This document shows positions 1 through 7,907 of a stretch of 40,558 nt of DNA, piece after piece. The notes under the pieces are model-generated. The model was not told the origin of the DNA. It did not search any database and was given only the letters and a program-made list of their open reading frames with translations. Every line of letters begins with the position of its first letter. Positions within the stretch are counted from its first letter, which is position 1. Source of the stretch: an uncultured Caryophanales bacterium (GTDB lineage Bacteria > Bacillota_I > Bacilli_A > RF39 > UBA660); NCBI GenBank assembly GCA_947564265.1, contig CANOBK010000015.1, positions 1 through 40,558 of the forward strand, written 5' to 3'. Position numbers and translations under genes: made by a program.

Positions 1-71
1 TCTTCATATAGTGATAATTCTTCAATTAACGTTTCTATTTTACAAACCTCCCTTTTAATTAATTCGTTCAT
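1..71 (-). CDS. N-terminal fragment of an unidentified protein, cut by the window edge
   Basis: An open minus-strand frame starts at the ATG at 71 and runs off the left edge, giving 23 codons beginning MNELIKREVCK. The residues are charged and leucine-rich, suggesting a helix or coiled coil, but no family can be named. The ATG has no ribosome site in front of it. A good AGGGAGG lies inside the frame (complement of about 48-54), but no normal in-frame start codon follows it at a suitable distance. The promoter at 82-110 would give a nearly leaderless transcript, so the true start is uncertain. Confidence 0.4.
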   Translation of the reverse strand, partial: MNELIKREVCKIETLIEELSLYE

Positions 72-81
72 GAACAATGCC

Positions 82-110
82 ACTATAACAAAAGAAAGAA
101 GGCTTGTAAA
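82..110 (-). promoter_or_regulatory. Sigma-A-type promoter for the left-edge gene
   Basis: On the minus strand TTTACA (105-110) and TATAGT (82-87) are separated by 17 bases, close to the sigma-A consensus. The predicted start of transcription is near 75, only a few bases before the ATG at 71. Confidence 0.5.
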
Positions 111-152
111 ATGAGGAAAATTGATGCTTTTTAGGATTTTCACCTAGACAAA

Positions 153-184
153 AAAAGGAAATTCACGATAGGAAATTCCTTTTT
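153..184. terminator. Secondary hairpin between divergently placed transcription ends
   Basis: AAGGAA and TTCCTT arms flank a short loop, with A- and T-runs on both sides, so it could end transcription in either direction. It lies behind the stronger terminator at 258-285. The middle of the stem is mismatched. Confidence 0.35.
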
Positions 185-257
185 CATTCATCAATTTTAA
201 AAATTAGATATTTTTAATTTTTTTTTGAAATTTTCGTAGAACTTGTGAAGTCCATTT

Positions 258-285
258 AAAAAAAGAATAGAACTTTTTTCTATTC
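258..285 (-). terminator. Rho-independent terminator of the cation-efflux operon
   Basis: GAATAGAA (65-72 of the third hundred, i.e. 265-272) pairs perfectly with TTCTATTC (278-285) across a 5-base loop. On the minus strand it is followed by seven T residues. It sits directly after the stop codon of the P-type ATPase. Confidence 0.8.
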
Positions 286-2943
286 CTATTTACTAGTCCT
301 ATATTTAATTTTTTTATAAATTTCTATTACCAAAAGAATCACTGTAGATAAAAGTGCCAGTTTTAATAAATCAATCATTGGAATGGACGAAGTCTGTAAG
401 AAGGCACTTAAAAATGGTACTTCCATTACTAAAATTTGTAAGAAAATAGAGCCAAAAATAACGATTGGAATCCATAGATTACTTTTTAAGGAAATTTTAT
501 AGAAAGATTCCTTCTCACTACGACAATTAAATACATGAATATTTTGAATAAATACCATTAAAGCCATTACATAACCACGAGCCAGTTTTACTTCCATTCC
601 CACATTTTGAATTAAGTAATACCAAACTCCAAAGACAATTAGTCCAATTGCAAGACCTGCGACTAATACTTCTTCTAATAAGGAACGGTTAAATAGCGAT
701 TCCTTAGGGTTTCTCGGTTTTTCCTTCATAACTCCAGGTTCTAATTTTTCAAAAGATAAGGCAAAATCTTGTAATCCATCTGTTACTAGATTTAACCATA
801 ATAATTGAATGGCAACCAGTGGCATTGGTAAATCAAAAATGACAGATAAGACAAAGAATAATACTTCTGCAAGCCCACAGGATAAAAGCATATAACATAC
901 TTTTCGAATATTGCTGTAAGCACATCTCCCTTCCCCTACACCAGAGACAATTGATTTAAAGTTATCATCAACAATAATCATAGAAGCAGTTTCTTTCGCA
1001 ACATCCGTTCCACTTCCCATGGCAACACCGATATTTGCACTACGAATGGCAGGAGCGTCATTCACGCCATCCCCCGTAACAGCAACAAATTCTCCTTGTC
1101 TCTTTAAAGACTCTACAATCTCTAATTTATCAAGTGGAGTCACTCTCGTAAACACTCGTTTTTCCTTAATAAACTGATCAAAAACTTCTGGTCCTTTCGC
1201 TAAATACTCAGAAACTTCTACACCAGATGTTACTTCCTCCCATTTTTCTACTAAGTTCAACTCTTTGGCAATTGAAAAAGCTGTTAAAGGATGATCTCCA
1301 GTAATCATTAATACCTTGATTCCAGCATCCTTACACTTCTGAATAGAACCTTTCACTTCCTCACGAACAGGATCTATAAATCCAACAAGTCCTTGAAACG
1401 TTAATTGTTTAATGTCAGATTCTGTGTAATTTTCCTTTTCTTTAACAATTCCATCCGCAAGAGCGATAACACGATATCCCTCTCTTGCTAAATTCTCATT
1501 TTGTTTTAATAGCATTTTTTCATCAATAGGAGTAACAGATTCTCCCTTTTTCATTTTCTTAGAAAATTCTATGATTTTTTCAATGGAACCTTTAACAGTA
1601 CAATGGATTTCTCCCTTAGATTCATAAAAAATTGCCGAATATTTATTTTCAGATTCATAGGGGATTTCCCCTACAATCTTATAGTCTGACGCAGAGACCT
1701 TTAATTTTTCTCCTAAAGCAAGAAACGCAATATCAATCGAATCTCCATAACTTTCCCAAGTACCATTTTTATGTTCTAAATGTGCTTCATTATTTAAAAC
1801 TCCAAATAGGCCAATCGGTTTCACCAAATCGATAGAACTATCATTTTCAGAGACTACTTTTCCATGATTGTTATAACCTCTTCCCTCAACATTAAAACAT
1901 TCTCCTGATGGAAGGATAATTTTCTTGGCAGTTTGTTCATTAACTGTTAGTGTCCCTGTTTTATCACTCGCAATTACTGTACAACTTCCTAAACTTTCAA
2001 CAGAATTCAATTTTTTTACAATTACTTGTTTTTTGGCCATTCGGTTAGAACCAATTGTTAATGCCATCGTTAAAGCAAGGGGAAGTCCCTCTGGCATTGC
2101 TGATACGCTTAATGCGATAACTGATAGAAAAATCTCACTACCAGGAAGCCCTTTTTGATATAGGATAATAGCAATTATAATAGCGATAACGATAATCAGT
2201 CCTGTAATTTGTTTCGAAAATTTCTCCATTCGGATTGAAAGAGGAGATTTTGTCTCTTTTGTATTTGCAACATGATTTGCGATAGAACCAATTTCTGTAT
2301 CAAGAGAAGTTGCAACAACCACACAGAGTGCACGACCAGTAATAACGGAAGTACCTGCATATACCATATTCTTTCTTTCTGCTAGAGGAGTATCCTTTTC
2401 TAGTACCTCTATATTTTTTTGAATCCCTAAACTTTCTCCTGTTAAAACTGCTTCATCTACTTGAAAATTATGACATTCTAAAATTCTTAAATCTGCACTA
2501 ATTTTATCACCAGACTCTAATTCGACAAGATCCCCTACTACTAATTCACTAGAATCTATCTGTTCTGCTCTACCATCTCGAATTACGTTACAATGAACCT
2601 TAATTAAACTAGCAAGCGACATCGCATTCTTTTCTGCGTTCCACTCCTGTAGAGTTCCAAGAACTAAATCTACTAAAATAATAAAGATAATCGCACACCC
2701 ATCAATTACTTCTCCAATTATAAAAGAAAATATTACAGTAACGACCAAAAGCAAAACAATAGGATCTGTGATTTCTTCCCATAGAATTTTAAAAATACTA
2801 GTCGTCTTTTTCTGAGGAAGTTCATTTTTCCCATATTTTGCTAATCGTTTTTGAACTTCTTCTCTCGTTAACCCATGTTTCGTTGTTTTTAATTTTTTTA
2901 AGAGTTCCTCTTCCTCCATACAATACCAATTTTCTTGTTTCAT
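286..2943 (-). CDS. P-type cation-transporting ATPase (Ca2+/Mn2+ type, PMR1/PacL/YoaB-like)
   Basis: This membrane pump, about 885 residues long, uses ATP to move divalent cations out of the cytoplasm. It has the N-terminal cation-ATPase domain, the actuator motif TGES near residue 170, PEGLP in membrane segment 4, the phosphorylation motif DKTGTLT near residue 330, TGD and the hinge GDGVNDAP. NLVTDG in segment 6 is typical of Ca2+/Mn2+ pumps. I start at the ATG at 2943, because AGGTGAG lies seven bases upstream of it; the longer frame begins with a GTG that overlaps this ribosome site. The gene lies 21 bases after the CaCA exchanger and is probably cotranscribed with it from the promoter and yybP-ykoY riboswitch near 4.0 kb. 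P-type ATPases under this riboswitch (L. lactis YoaB, pneumococcal MgtA) are known, which makes Mn2+ or Ca2+/Mn2+ export likely. The ion itself is inferred. Confidence 0.93.
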   Translation of the reverse strand: MKQENWYCMEEEELLKKLKTTKHGLTREEVQKRLAKYGKNELPQKKTTSIFKILWEEITDPIVLLLVVTVIFSFIIGEVIDGCAIIFIILVDLVLGTLQEWNAEKNAMSLASLIKVHCNVIRDGRAEQIDSSELVVGDLVELESGDKISADLRILECHNFQVDEAVLTGESLGIQKNIEVLEKDTPLAERKNMVYAGTSVITGRALCVVVATSLDTEIGSIANHVANTKETKSPLSIRMEKFSKQITGLIIVIAIIIAIILYQKGLPGSEIFLSVIALSVSAMPEGLPLALTMALTIGSNRMAKKQVIVKKLNSVESLGSCTVIASDKTGTLTVNEQTAKKIILPSGECFNVEGRGYNNHGKVVSENDSSIDLVKPIGLFGVLNNEAHLEHKNGTWESYGDSIDIAFLALGEKLKVSASDYKIVGEIPYESENKYSAIFYESKGEIHCTVKGSIEKIIEFSKKMKKGESVTPIDEKMLLKQNENLAREGYRVIALADGIVKEKENYTESDIKQLTFQGLVGFIDPVREEVKGSIQKCKDAGIKVLMITGDHPLTAFSIAKELNLVEKWEEVTSGVEVSEYLAKGPEVFDQFIKEKRVFTRVTPLDKLEIVESLKRQGEFVAVTGDGVNDAPAIRSANIGVAMGSGTDVAKETASMIIVDDNFKSIVSGVGEGRCAYSNIRKVCYMLLSCGLAEVLFFVLSVIFDLPMPLVAIQLLWLNLVTDGLQDFALSFEKLEPGVMKEKPRNPKESLFNRSLLEEVLVAGLAIGLIVFGVWYYLIQNVGMEVKLARGYVMALMVFIQNIHVFNCRSEKESFYKISLKSNLWIPIVIFGSIFLQILVMEVPFLSAFLQTSSIPMIDLLKLALLSTVILLVIEIYKKIKYRTSK

Positions 2944-2964
2944 ATATCGTCTCACCTATTTTTT

Positions 2965-3906
2965 CTATCTTCCTATAATATACACTATATAACTAAAATA
3001 AAGCAAGAGCATAAGAATTCCTTTTTTTTGATCTAATTTGAATTTCTTAATCATCATTAAATAAACTAAAATCTCAACAGAAGCCATGACAATAATATCA
3101 ATCATAGAACTAAATTCTACCGTTAACGGCATAATTGTAGCAGAAGCCCCTAAGATAAAGAAAATGTTAAAAATATTACTTCCTATTACATTCCCAATCG
3201 CTATATCGGTTTCTCCCTTTTTGGCAGCAACAACACTAGTCACTAATTCTGGAAGAGAGGTTCCTATTGCTACAATGGTAAGTGCAATTAAATTTTCACT
3301 GATATGGTAAGACTTAGCAATATCAACAGCAGAATTAACAACTAAATTTCCACCAATTAAAATTCCAATTGCTCCAACAATAATCCATACAATATCTTTC
3401 CAAGAAAATTTTCGTTTTTCTACTTCTAATTTCTTTTTTTCAGATAAAGCATCAAGCAGTAAAGAATATAAATACATTCCTAAAAAACAAAGTAATACAA
3501 GACCATTACTTCTAGTGATGATTGCGCTTTCCCCCCCTGATAAAAATGTTTCCATTACCATAAAAATTAAAATAACAGAGGATAAAATACAAAATAAGTA
3601 ATCTCGTTGAATCACTTTTCTTGTTGTTTTTAATGGCCTACATAAAGCACTTAATCCTAGAACCAAAAGAAGATTACAGATGTTTGACCCAATTACATTT
3701 CCGATTGTAATCCCATTACTTCCGCTAAGGGACGCTGTAATACTAACAGCAGCTTCTGGAGCACTCGTCCCAAAAGCAACAATCGTTAGTCCAATAATTA
3801 ATGTGGGAACTTTTAATACTTTCGCCAAGTTGGAACTTCCCTCTACAAAAATATCAGCTCCCTTTACCAAAAAGAAAAAACCTAAAATTAATAATAAATA
3901 ACTCAT
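2965..3906 (-). CDS. CaCA-family Na+/Ca2+-type (possibly Mn2+) exchanger, YrbG-like
   Basis: This is a 313-residue integral membrane antiporter with the two inverted alpha repeats of the Ca2+/cation antiporter family. The first repeat carries GTSAPEAAVS near residue 47 and GNVIGSN. The second carries GTSLPELVTS near residue 215 and GNVIGSNIFN. These acidic motifs bind the exchanged cation. About ten hydrophobic segments are visible and the length is normal for YrbG-type proteins. The start is supported by AGGAGATGAG eight bases upstream. It is the first gene of a two-gene operon with the P-type ATPase, directly behind a yybP-ykoY Mn2+ riboswitch. Ca2+ is the classical family substrate; a role in Mn2+ tolerance is inferred from the riboswitch. 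Confidence 0.92.
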   Translation of the reverse strand: MSYLLLILGFFFLVKGADIFVEGSSNLAKVLKVPTLIIGLTIVAFGTSAPEAAVSITASLSGSNGITIGNVIGSNICNLLLVLGLSALCRPLKTTRKVIQRDYLFCILSSVILIFMVMETFLSGGESAIITRSNGLVLLCFLGMYLYSLLLDALSEKKKLEVEKRKFSWKDIVWIIVGAIGILIGGNLVVNSAVDIAKSYHISENLIALTIVAIGTSLPELVTSVVAAKKGETDIAIGNVIGSNIFNIFFILGASATIMPLTVEFSSMIDIIVMASVEILVYLMMIKKFKLDQKKGILMLLLYFSYIVYIIGR

Positions 3907-3936
3907 ATTCTCATCTCCTATATTTTTCCAAGAGAA

Positions 3937-3966
3937 AAGACTCTTAGTATTATCACTAAAAGTCTT
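3937..3966 (-). terminator. Switching terminator of the yybP-ykoY riboswitch
   Basis: On the minus strand AAGACTTTTAGT pairs with ACTAAGAGTCTT (12 pairs, one T-G) around the loop GATAAT, followed by a U-rich tract. Its first arm contains the TTAGT that also closes helix P1 of the aptamer. The two structures therefore exclude each other, as expected for a transcriptional ON switch. Confidence 0.75.
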
Positions 3967-4067
3967 GTTAATAATACCGTCGTATTACATTATAAAGCGA
4001 AAAGTTTTCACTTTTGTGATGACGCCTTATAATCACTAGATGAAAAGTGTAACTACTCCCTATTAGT
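3955..4067 (-). ncRNA. yybP-ykoY (Mn2+-sensing) riboswitch aptamer
   Basis: Read on the minus strand, the leader shows the family's landmarks in order: ACTAATAGGGAGTAG, then a variable helix, AAGGCGTCATCA, then a second helix, CGCTTTATAATGTAATACG, and finally TTAACAAGACTTTTAGT. These match the conserved GGGGAGUAG, GUCGUCA, CGGCUUU and AGCAAGACCUUU blocks of the L. lactis element. P1 is closed by ACTAA (4063-4067) with TTAGT (3955-3959). The aptamer begins within a few bases of the predicted transcription start and ends about 50 bases before the exchanger gene. Family knowledge says Mn2+ binding stabilises P1; here that would break the terminator at 3937-3966 and switch the operon on. Confidence 0.85.
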
Positions 4068-4075
4068 ATGAATTC

Positions 4076-4104
4076 ATAGTATCACATTTTTGTATCTTCC
4101 GCAA
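4076..4104 (-). promoter_or_regulatory. Sigma-A promoter of the riboswitch operon
   Basis: The minus strand carries TTGCGG (4099-4104), a 17-base spacer and TACTAT (4076-4081), with TGTGA just before the -10 box. The predicted start near 4069 coincides with the 5' end of the riboswitch. Confidence 0.7.
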
Positions 4105-4136
4105 CTAGAAATCATTATTTTACTTTTGAGATTTAA

Positions 4137-4160
4137 AAGAATCAATCCTATGATTGACTC
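4137..4160 (-). terminator. Terminator after the 69-residue protein gene
   Basis: GTCAATC and GATTGAT arms surround a short loop and are followed on the minus strand by TCTTTTAAA. It separates the small gene at 4178-4387 from the riboswitch promoter. Confidence 0.55.
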
Positions 4161-4177
4161 AAAACTCTAAAATCAAA

Positions 4178-4387
4178 TTATCTTAACTTGATATAGTTTC
4201 TATTTTGTTCTAACGCAACAAGTTCAGGTTTTCTCATTGATTCCTGTCTAAGATTGCACTCCCCTGTTGGAATTTCTAATGTTATACATTTTGGTTCTGA
4301 TGATAATTGTTTTTTTATGAAACGAACTCCCGTAATTAAAGCTCCTGCTCCTACTACATAAGGTACTACATTTTTTATTTTTGCCAT
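4178..4387 (-). CDS. Small protein of unknown function, 69 residues
   Basis: The start is well supported by AAAGGAG about seven bases upstream. Residues 8-24 form one hydrophobic segment (VVPYVVGAGALITGV). A basic stretch and a polar tail follow, with cysteines near residues 34 and 44. It may be a single-span membrane protein. No family is recognised. It has its own terminator and lies between the cation-efflux operon and another small membrane protein, with about 80 bases to the latter. Confidence 0.6.
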   Translation of the reverse strand: MAKIKNVVPYVVGAGALITGVRFIKKQLSSEPKCITLEIPTGECNLRQESMRKPELVALEQNRNYIKLR

Positions 4388-4470
4388 AATTTTTCTCCTT
4401 TGCTACCTTATTATATATGTTCTATCAGAAAATGAAAAGCAATTTCTATGTTTTTCATAATCTCCCATTT

Positions 4471-4899
4471 TTATTCTTCAACAGATTCTTTAATTTGCCC
4501 TAAAACGCCACCGATTCCTAAGAATGTAAATAAAACAGAAATTGCATAATCTTTCAATATTGCTGTTTTAAATTCACTAGATTGATATAATAGATCTAAA
4601 ATATCAAAAGAAAAATCCAATCCATTTTTTACTCCTAATAAAAGTGGAATGATTACTAATGTTGCTAAAGTGATGATTAAAAGAGAAATTGCCGCAACGA
4701 TATATGGTAATTTTCCATCCTGTTTACCCTTTAACATTTGATATCCCTTCCATGCTCCTAATGCAATTGGTAAAGCTAGCAAAGAAAGAATCATATTTCC
4801 ATATACATAAACTAAAATCCAAGGAAGAGAGGCAATTAATCCACCTACAAAAGCACCTAAAATCCCGATTAAATAACCATTATCTTTTTTATTCTCCAT
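4471..4899 (-). CDS. Four-segment membrane protein of unknown function
   Basis: The product is about 142 residues. It has a short charged N-terminus (MENKKDNGYL) and four hydrophobic segments near residues 9-33, 36-51, 63-87 and 117-134. I start at the ATG at 4899 because AAAGGAGTG lies five bases before it; the longer frame starts upstream of that ribosome site. There are no catalytic motifs and the glycine-rich helices do not identify a family. It lies between two other small unknown genes on the same strand. Confidence 0.6.
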   Translation of the reverse strand: MENKKDNGYLIGILGAFVGGLIASLPWILVYVYGNMILSLLALPIALGAWKGYQMLKGKQDGKLPYIVAAISLLIITLATLVIIPLLLGVKNGLDFSFDILDLLYQSSEFKTAILKDYAISVLFTFLGIGGVLGQIKESVEE

Positions 4900-4955
4900 A
4901 ATAACACTCCTTTCTAACAAGTGATTTTAACATGAAACTAATAGAAAAACAAGAC

Positions 4956-5162
4956 CTATACATTTTCATCTTGCTCATATAATATTTCTGATAAATATCG
5001 AAACTTTTCATTTAGCATTTCTTTCACCAATGCCAATTCTTCCCTCTTGATAGATTTCTTCCAAAATTTTGCTTTTGTAAGTTCTCTTTCTAATTGATTT
5101 TTCTGTTTTTCTAATGGTTTTATGATATATTTACAGTACAACTCAACCATCCTTGTATCCAT
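4956..5162 (-). CDS. Small charged helical protein of unknown function
   Basis: This 68-residue product starts MDTRMVELYCKY and contains a long charged helix rich in Lys, Glu and Leu (about residues 18-60), typical of a short coiled coil. AAGGA precedes the ATG at 5162 by five bases, and the longer frame is less likely. The gene is divergent from the HTH regulator at 5267 and shares a roughly 100-base intergenic region with it, which contains a perfect palindrome. It may therefore be controlled by that regulator. No family is recognised. Confidence 0.5.
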   Translation of the reverse strand: MDTRMVELYCKYIIKPLEKQKNQLERELTKAKFWKKSIKREELALVKEMLNEKFRYLSEILYEQDENV

Positions 5163-5212
5163 TTTATTCCTTCTTTCCATTTCATGATTATAACATAAAA
5201 ATCGTATTTACG

Positions 5213-5227
5213 TATGAAATTTTCATA
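5213..5227. promoter_or_regulatory. Palindromic operator candidate between divergent genes
   Basis: TATGAAATTTTCATA is a perfect 7-1-7 inverted repeat. It lies between the small gene at 4956-5162 and the HTH regulator at 5267, just upstream of a TTGAAA (5228-5233)/TATACT (5250-5255) promoter-like pair. This is a typical place for autoregulation by an XRE-family protein. Binding is inferred. Confidence 0.45.
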
Positions 5228-5266
5228 TTGAAAAGGAAAGTTGGGAAAATATACTTAGGTGATGTT

Positions 5267-5743
5267 ATGATTTCTATGAATGGTGTCCTATTCCAAAGAC
5301 TACAAGATATTAGGGAGGATTTAGACTTAACTCAAAAGGATTTAGCAGACCAATTAGAGGTTTCTCAAGCATGTTATTCAAGATGGGAAACAGGAAAAGA
5401 ATTAATCCCTCTTCGAAAACTAAATGACTTTTGTAATATTACAGGTCATTCTATGGATTATGTTGTTGGACTTATTAGTACTGAGAGAAGTATAGGAAAA
5501 GAAAAATTCAATCTGAATCCTAAGGAAATTGGTCAAAAACTAAAAGAGATTCGAATACAAAAAGGATTATATCAACATCAACTAGCGAAATTACTAAATA
5601 CAACACAATCTACAATCAGCGCCTATGAAAAAGGAGAAACTCTAATTTTAACAGCTTTTGCTTATCAACTTGCCAAACAATTACATCTTTCTTTAGACGA
5701 GCTCTGTGGAAGAATGGAAAAGTCTACAAAAGTTTTGATTTAA
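5267..5743 (+). CDS. XRE-family transcriptional regulator with two helix-turn-helix domains
   Basis: The 158-residue protein carries two Cro/C1-type HTH domains. The first spans about residues 5-63 and includes DLTQKDLADQLEVSQACYSR; the second spans about residues 86-145 and includes LYQHQLAKLLNTTQSTISAY. Tandem XRE domains in one short chain are uncommon; the protein may bind as a monomer or contact two sites. I start at the ATG at 5267, which follows AGGTGATG, rather than further upstream inside the divergent gene's coding strand. A strong terminator follows. The palindrome at 5213-5227 is the obvious candidate operator. The target genes are not known. Confidence 0.85.
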   Translation: MISMNGVLFQRLQDIREDLDLTQKDLADQLEVSQACYSRWETGKELIPLRKLNDFCNITGHSMDYVVGLISTERSIGKEKFNLNPKEIGQKLKEIRIQKGLYQHQLAKLLNTTQSTISAYEKGETLILTAFAYQLAKQLHLSLDELCGRMEKSTKVLI

Positions 5744-5770
5744 TTCAAGAATATGTAGACTTTTTCTTTT
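5718..5770 (+). terminator. Terminator after the double-HTH gene
   Basis: AAAAGTCTACA (5718-5728), inside the end of the gene, pairs with TGTAGACTTTTT (5754-5765) and is followed by TCTTTT. The loop of about 25 bases is long, but the 11-pair stem is perfect. Confidence 0.6.
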
Positions 5771-5824
5771 GAAATCTATTTTTCTTAGATGGCTATTATA
5801 GTATAATAGTTTCGGTGATAAATT

Positions 5825-6733
5825 ATGCAATTAGAGGAAGCGTATTGTTCTCTCTGTCCAAGAGAATGCAACATAAATAGAAAAAAAGAAAAAGGAGTAT
5901 GTGGTGCTTCAGAAATCATGAGAATCGCAAGATATTCTCTTCATGAATGGGAAGAGCCTTGTTTATCTGGAACTCATGGTTCTGGAACTATCTTCTTTTC
6001 TTTTTGTAATCTCCAATGTATCTTTTGCCAAAATTATAAAATTAGTTCTGAACATATTGGATATGAAATTACGATTGATGACTTTGTCAATATCTGCTTA
6101 GAATTACAAGAAAAAGGAGCGCATAATATTAATTTAGTTACCCCAACCCATTATGTTCCTCAAATTATTTTAGGAATTAAAGAAGCAAGAAAAAAAGGAT
6201 TAATTCTTCCTATCATCTATAATACGAGTGGATATGAGAAAAAAGAAACTATTAAACAATTAAATGGAATTATCGATATTTATTTACCTGATTTTAAATA
6301 CTTTGACGATACCATCGGACTCCGCTACTCCAAAGTTTCTAATTACTCTGACTACGCAAAAGAGAGTCTTGAAGAAATGGTCTCTCAAGTAGGTTCACCT
6401 ATATATGAAAATGGTTTATTAAAAAAAGGAGTGATTGTACGCCATTTATGTCTTCCAGGAGAAGTAGAAGACTCTAAAAAAATACTCAAGTATTTGTATC
6501 AAACTTACCATGATTCAATAATTATTAGTATTATGAATCAGTACACTCCTATTAGGAAATTTTTAAAGTATCCTAATCTAAATCGTACTTTGACAGAACA
6601 AGAATATGAGGAAATCATCGACTTTGCTTGCGATACTGGAATTACCAATGCTTTTATTCAAGAAGGAGAAACTTGTAAAGAAAGTTTTATTCCTGAATTT
6701 TATGATAAACCAACCAAAAAGGAACAGTACTAA
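5825..6733 (+). CDS. Radical SAM protein, PflX/AmrS-like (pyruvate-formate-lyase-activase homologue)
   Basis: This 302-residue iron-sulphur enzyme belongs to the group of radical SAM proteins related to pyruvate formate-lyase activase (COG1313, PflX). Near residue 61 it has the cluster-binding CNLQCIFC (CX3CX2C), which holds the [4Fe-4S] used to cleave S-adenosylmethionine. An N-terminal CSLCPRECN...CG cysteine motif at residues 8-27 is typical of this subgroup. The substrate of PflX-type proteins is not settled, so none is assigned. GGTGAT precedes the ATG, with overlapping TATTAT/TATAAT -10 boxes near 5794-5807. It is a single gene convergent with the housekeeping operon, with which it shares a terminator. 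Confidence 0.88.
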   Translation: MQLEEAYCSLCPRECNINRKKEKGVCGASEIMRIARYSLHEWEEPCLSGTHGSGTIFFSFCNLQCIFCQNYKISSEHIGYEITIDDFVNICLELQEKGAHNINLVTPTHYVPQIILGIKEARKKGLILPIIYNTSGYEKKETIKQLNGIIDIYLPDFKYFDDTIGLRYSKVSNYSDYAKESLEEMVSQVGSPIYENGLLKKGVIVRHLCLPGEVEDSKKILKYLYQTYHDSIIISIMNQYTPIRKFLKYPNLNRTLTEQEYEEIIDFACDTGITNAFIQEGETCKESFIPEFYDKPTKKEQY

Positions 6734-6746
6734 CTATTCCTTTTCT
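6716..6746. terminator. Bidirectional terminator between convergent genes
   Basis: AAAAGGAA and TTCCTTTT pair around a loop of about 12 bases. A T-run follows on the plus strand and TTTTTGG on the minus strand. It overlaps the ends of both the radical SAM gene and the small membrane protein gene. Confidence 0.65.
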
Positions 6747-6955
6747 TTTTTTACCTCTTTAAAATATTTCATTAACTTCGTAAATACCATTTCTAAAATA
6801 AAACTAATAACTGCAAAGATAGGAGAAACATGTTGAATTAAAGATAAAAGAGAAAACGCAATGGTCATAATTCCAGTAATAATTACTAAGTACCAACATA
6901 GAATTCGATATTTGGTATATTTATATTTTTCCTCATTTGTTAGTTTCTTTTTCAT
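6734..6955 (-). CDS. Small two-span membrane protein of unknown function
   Basis: The 73-residue product starts MKKKLTNEEKYKY. Two hydrophobic segments follow, near residues 21-38 and 44-62, and then a lysine-rich tail. The ATG at 6955 overlaps the stop codon of the upstream ArsC-like gene as ATGA, which decides the start over the longer frame and implies translational coupling. It is the last gene of a seven-gene operon. No family can be named. Confidence 0.6.
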   Translation of the reverse strand: MKKKLTNEEKYKYTKYRILCWYLVIITGIMTIAFSLLSLIQHVSPIFAVISFILEMVFTKLMKYFKEVKKEKE

Positions 6956-7302
6956 ATAATTTCTTCCCATTCCTTTTCTTTAAAGCCAATCCATATTTTA
7001 TTTTCACCAATTAGAATTGGTCTTTTTACAAGCATCCCATCACTTGCTAGTAATTTTATTTTTTCTTCTTCTGACATCGTAGGGAGAAGATCCTTTAATT
7101 TCTTTTCTCGATATAATATTCCACTTGTATTCCAAAGTTTTCTTAAATCTACAGAATATTTCTCTAACCAGTTTTTGATTTCTAATTCAGTAGGAGGATC
7201 TTCTTTAAGATTTCTTTCTTGATATATAATTTGATGATGATCTAAAAATTCTTTCGCCTTCTTACAAGTACTACACTTTGGATACCAAAGAAAGAGATTC
7301 AC
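6952..7302 (-). CDS. ArsC/Spx-family thioredoxin-fold protein
   Basis: This 116-residue protein belongs to the arsenate reductase/Spx/MgsR fold group. It has the N-terminal CSTC redox motif at residues 10-13 and KRPI near residue 93, the conserved basic-proline turn of the family. Proteins with CXXC here are usually redox regulators or uncharacterised YffB/ArsC relatives rather than proven arsenate reductases. No ars genes are nearby, so an arsenic role is not supported. The start is a GTG that overlaps the DUF308 stop codon (GTGA). The following gene also overlaps, so the three genes are coupled. Confidence 0.8.
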   Translation of the reverse strand: MNLFLWYPKCSTCKKAKEFLDHHQIIYQERNLKEDPPTELEIKNWLEKYSVDLRKLWNTSGILYREKKLKDLLPTMSEEEKIKLLASDGMLVKRPILIGENKIWIGFKEKEWEEII

Positions 7303-7856
7303 TCTTTAATCTCCTTTACAAATTCCTTAACCTTCTGTTTCGTAGTAACTGCATTATAAATATCAAGTGCTGCATAGACAATCATGAAAATTCCAATGAC
7401 TTGAGTCATAGCCATCGCTCCACTGAAAGGATTCACAATTAATAAAACCCCACATGCCAGAATTAGAACAGAAGAGATAAGAGATGGTGCATAATCAGGC
7501 ACTTTATTTTTCTTCATCTCAATCGCATACTGAAGCCTACTAAGTCCATTAATAATAAAATAAATTCCTAATACAAACGGTAAAATACTTGAAATAAACT
7601 TTGGGTTAAAAATAAAGATAAGTCCTAAAATTCCCAAAATCACTCCTACTACCAAATTAGGCATATATTTTGTCTTAAAGTAATCTACTAAAGAAATAAT
7701 TCCTGGAATTAAAACAATTAACCCTACGACAGTAGATAAAGTCGTTAGCACAAAATCTGGTTTCATTAATAAGAAAATCCCCATGATAAGCATAATAACT
7801 GAAGTAACAAGTGATGTTACAAAAATCTTTTTCAATTCATTTTTTAAATAATCCAT
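7299..7856 (-). CDS. HdeD/DUF308-family membrane protein
   Basis: The product is about 185 residues with six membrane segments in three hairpins, each with the pattern hydrophobic-Gly/Pro-hydrophobic typical of the DUF308 repeat. Examples are the MGIFLLMKPD-like and GLIFIFNPKF-like turns. E. coli HdeD is an acid-resistance membrane protein, but the biochemical function of the family is not known. GGAGG lies eight bases before the ATG at 7856, which I prefer to the longer frame. It sits 51 bases after the RluA gene and overlaps the ArsC-like gene. Confidence 0.82.
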   Translation of the reverse strand: MDYLKNELKKIFVTSLVTSVIMLIMGIFLLMKPDFVLTTLSTVVGLIVLIPGIISLVDYFKTKYMPNLVVGVILGILGLIFIFNPKFISSILPFVLGIYFIINGLSRLQYAIEMKKNKVPDYAPSLISSVLILACGVLLIVNPFSGAMAMTQVIGIFMIVYAALDIYNAVTTKQKVKEFVKEIKE

Positions 7857-7907
7857 TTTACTTTCCTCCAATACTAATATATAACACTTTTTTTCTTCTT
7901 GCCCTAT

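Noticed and set aside
6952-7302. Arsenate resistance function for the ArsC-like gene
   Set aside because: There are no arsenic transporter or ArsR genes nearby, and the CSTC motif is equally typical of Spx-like redox regulators.
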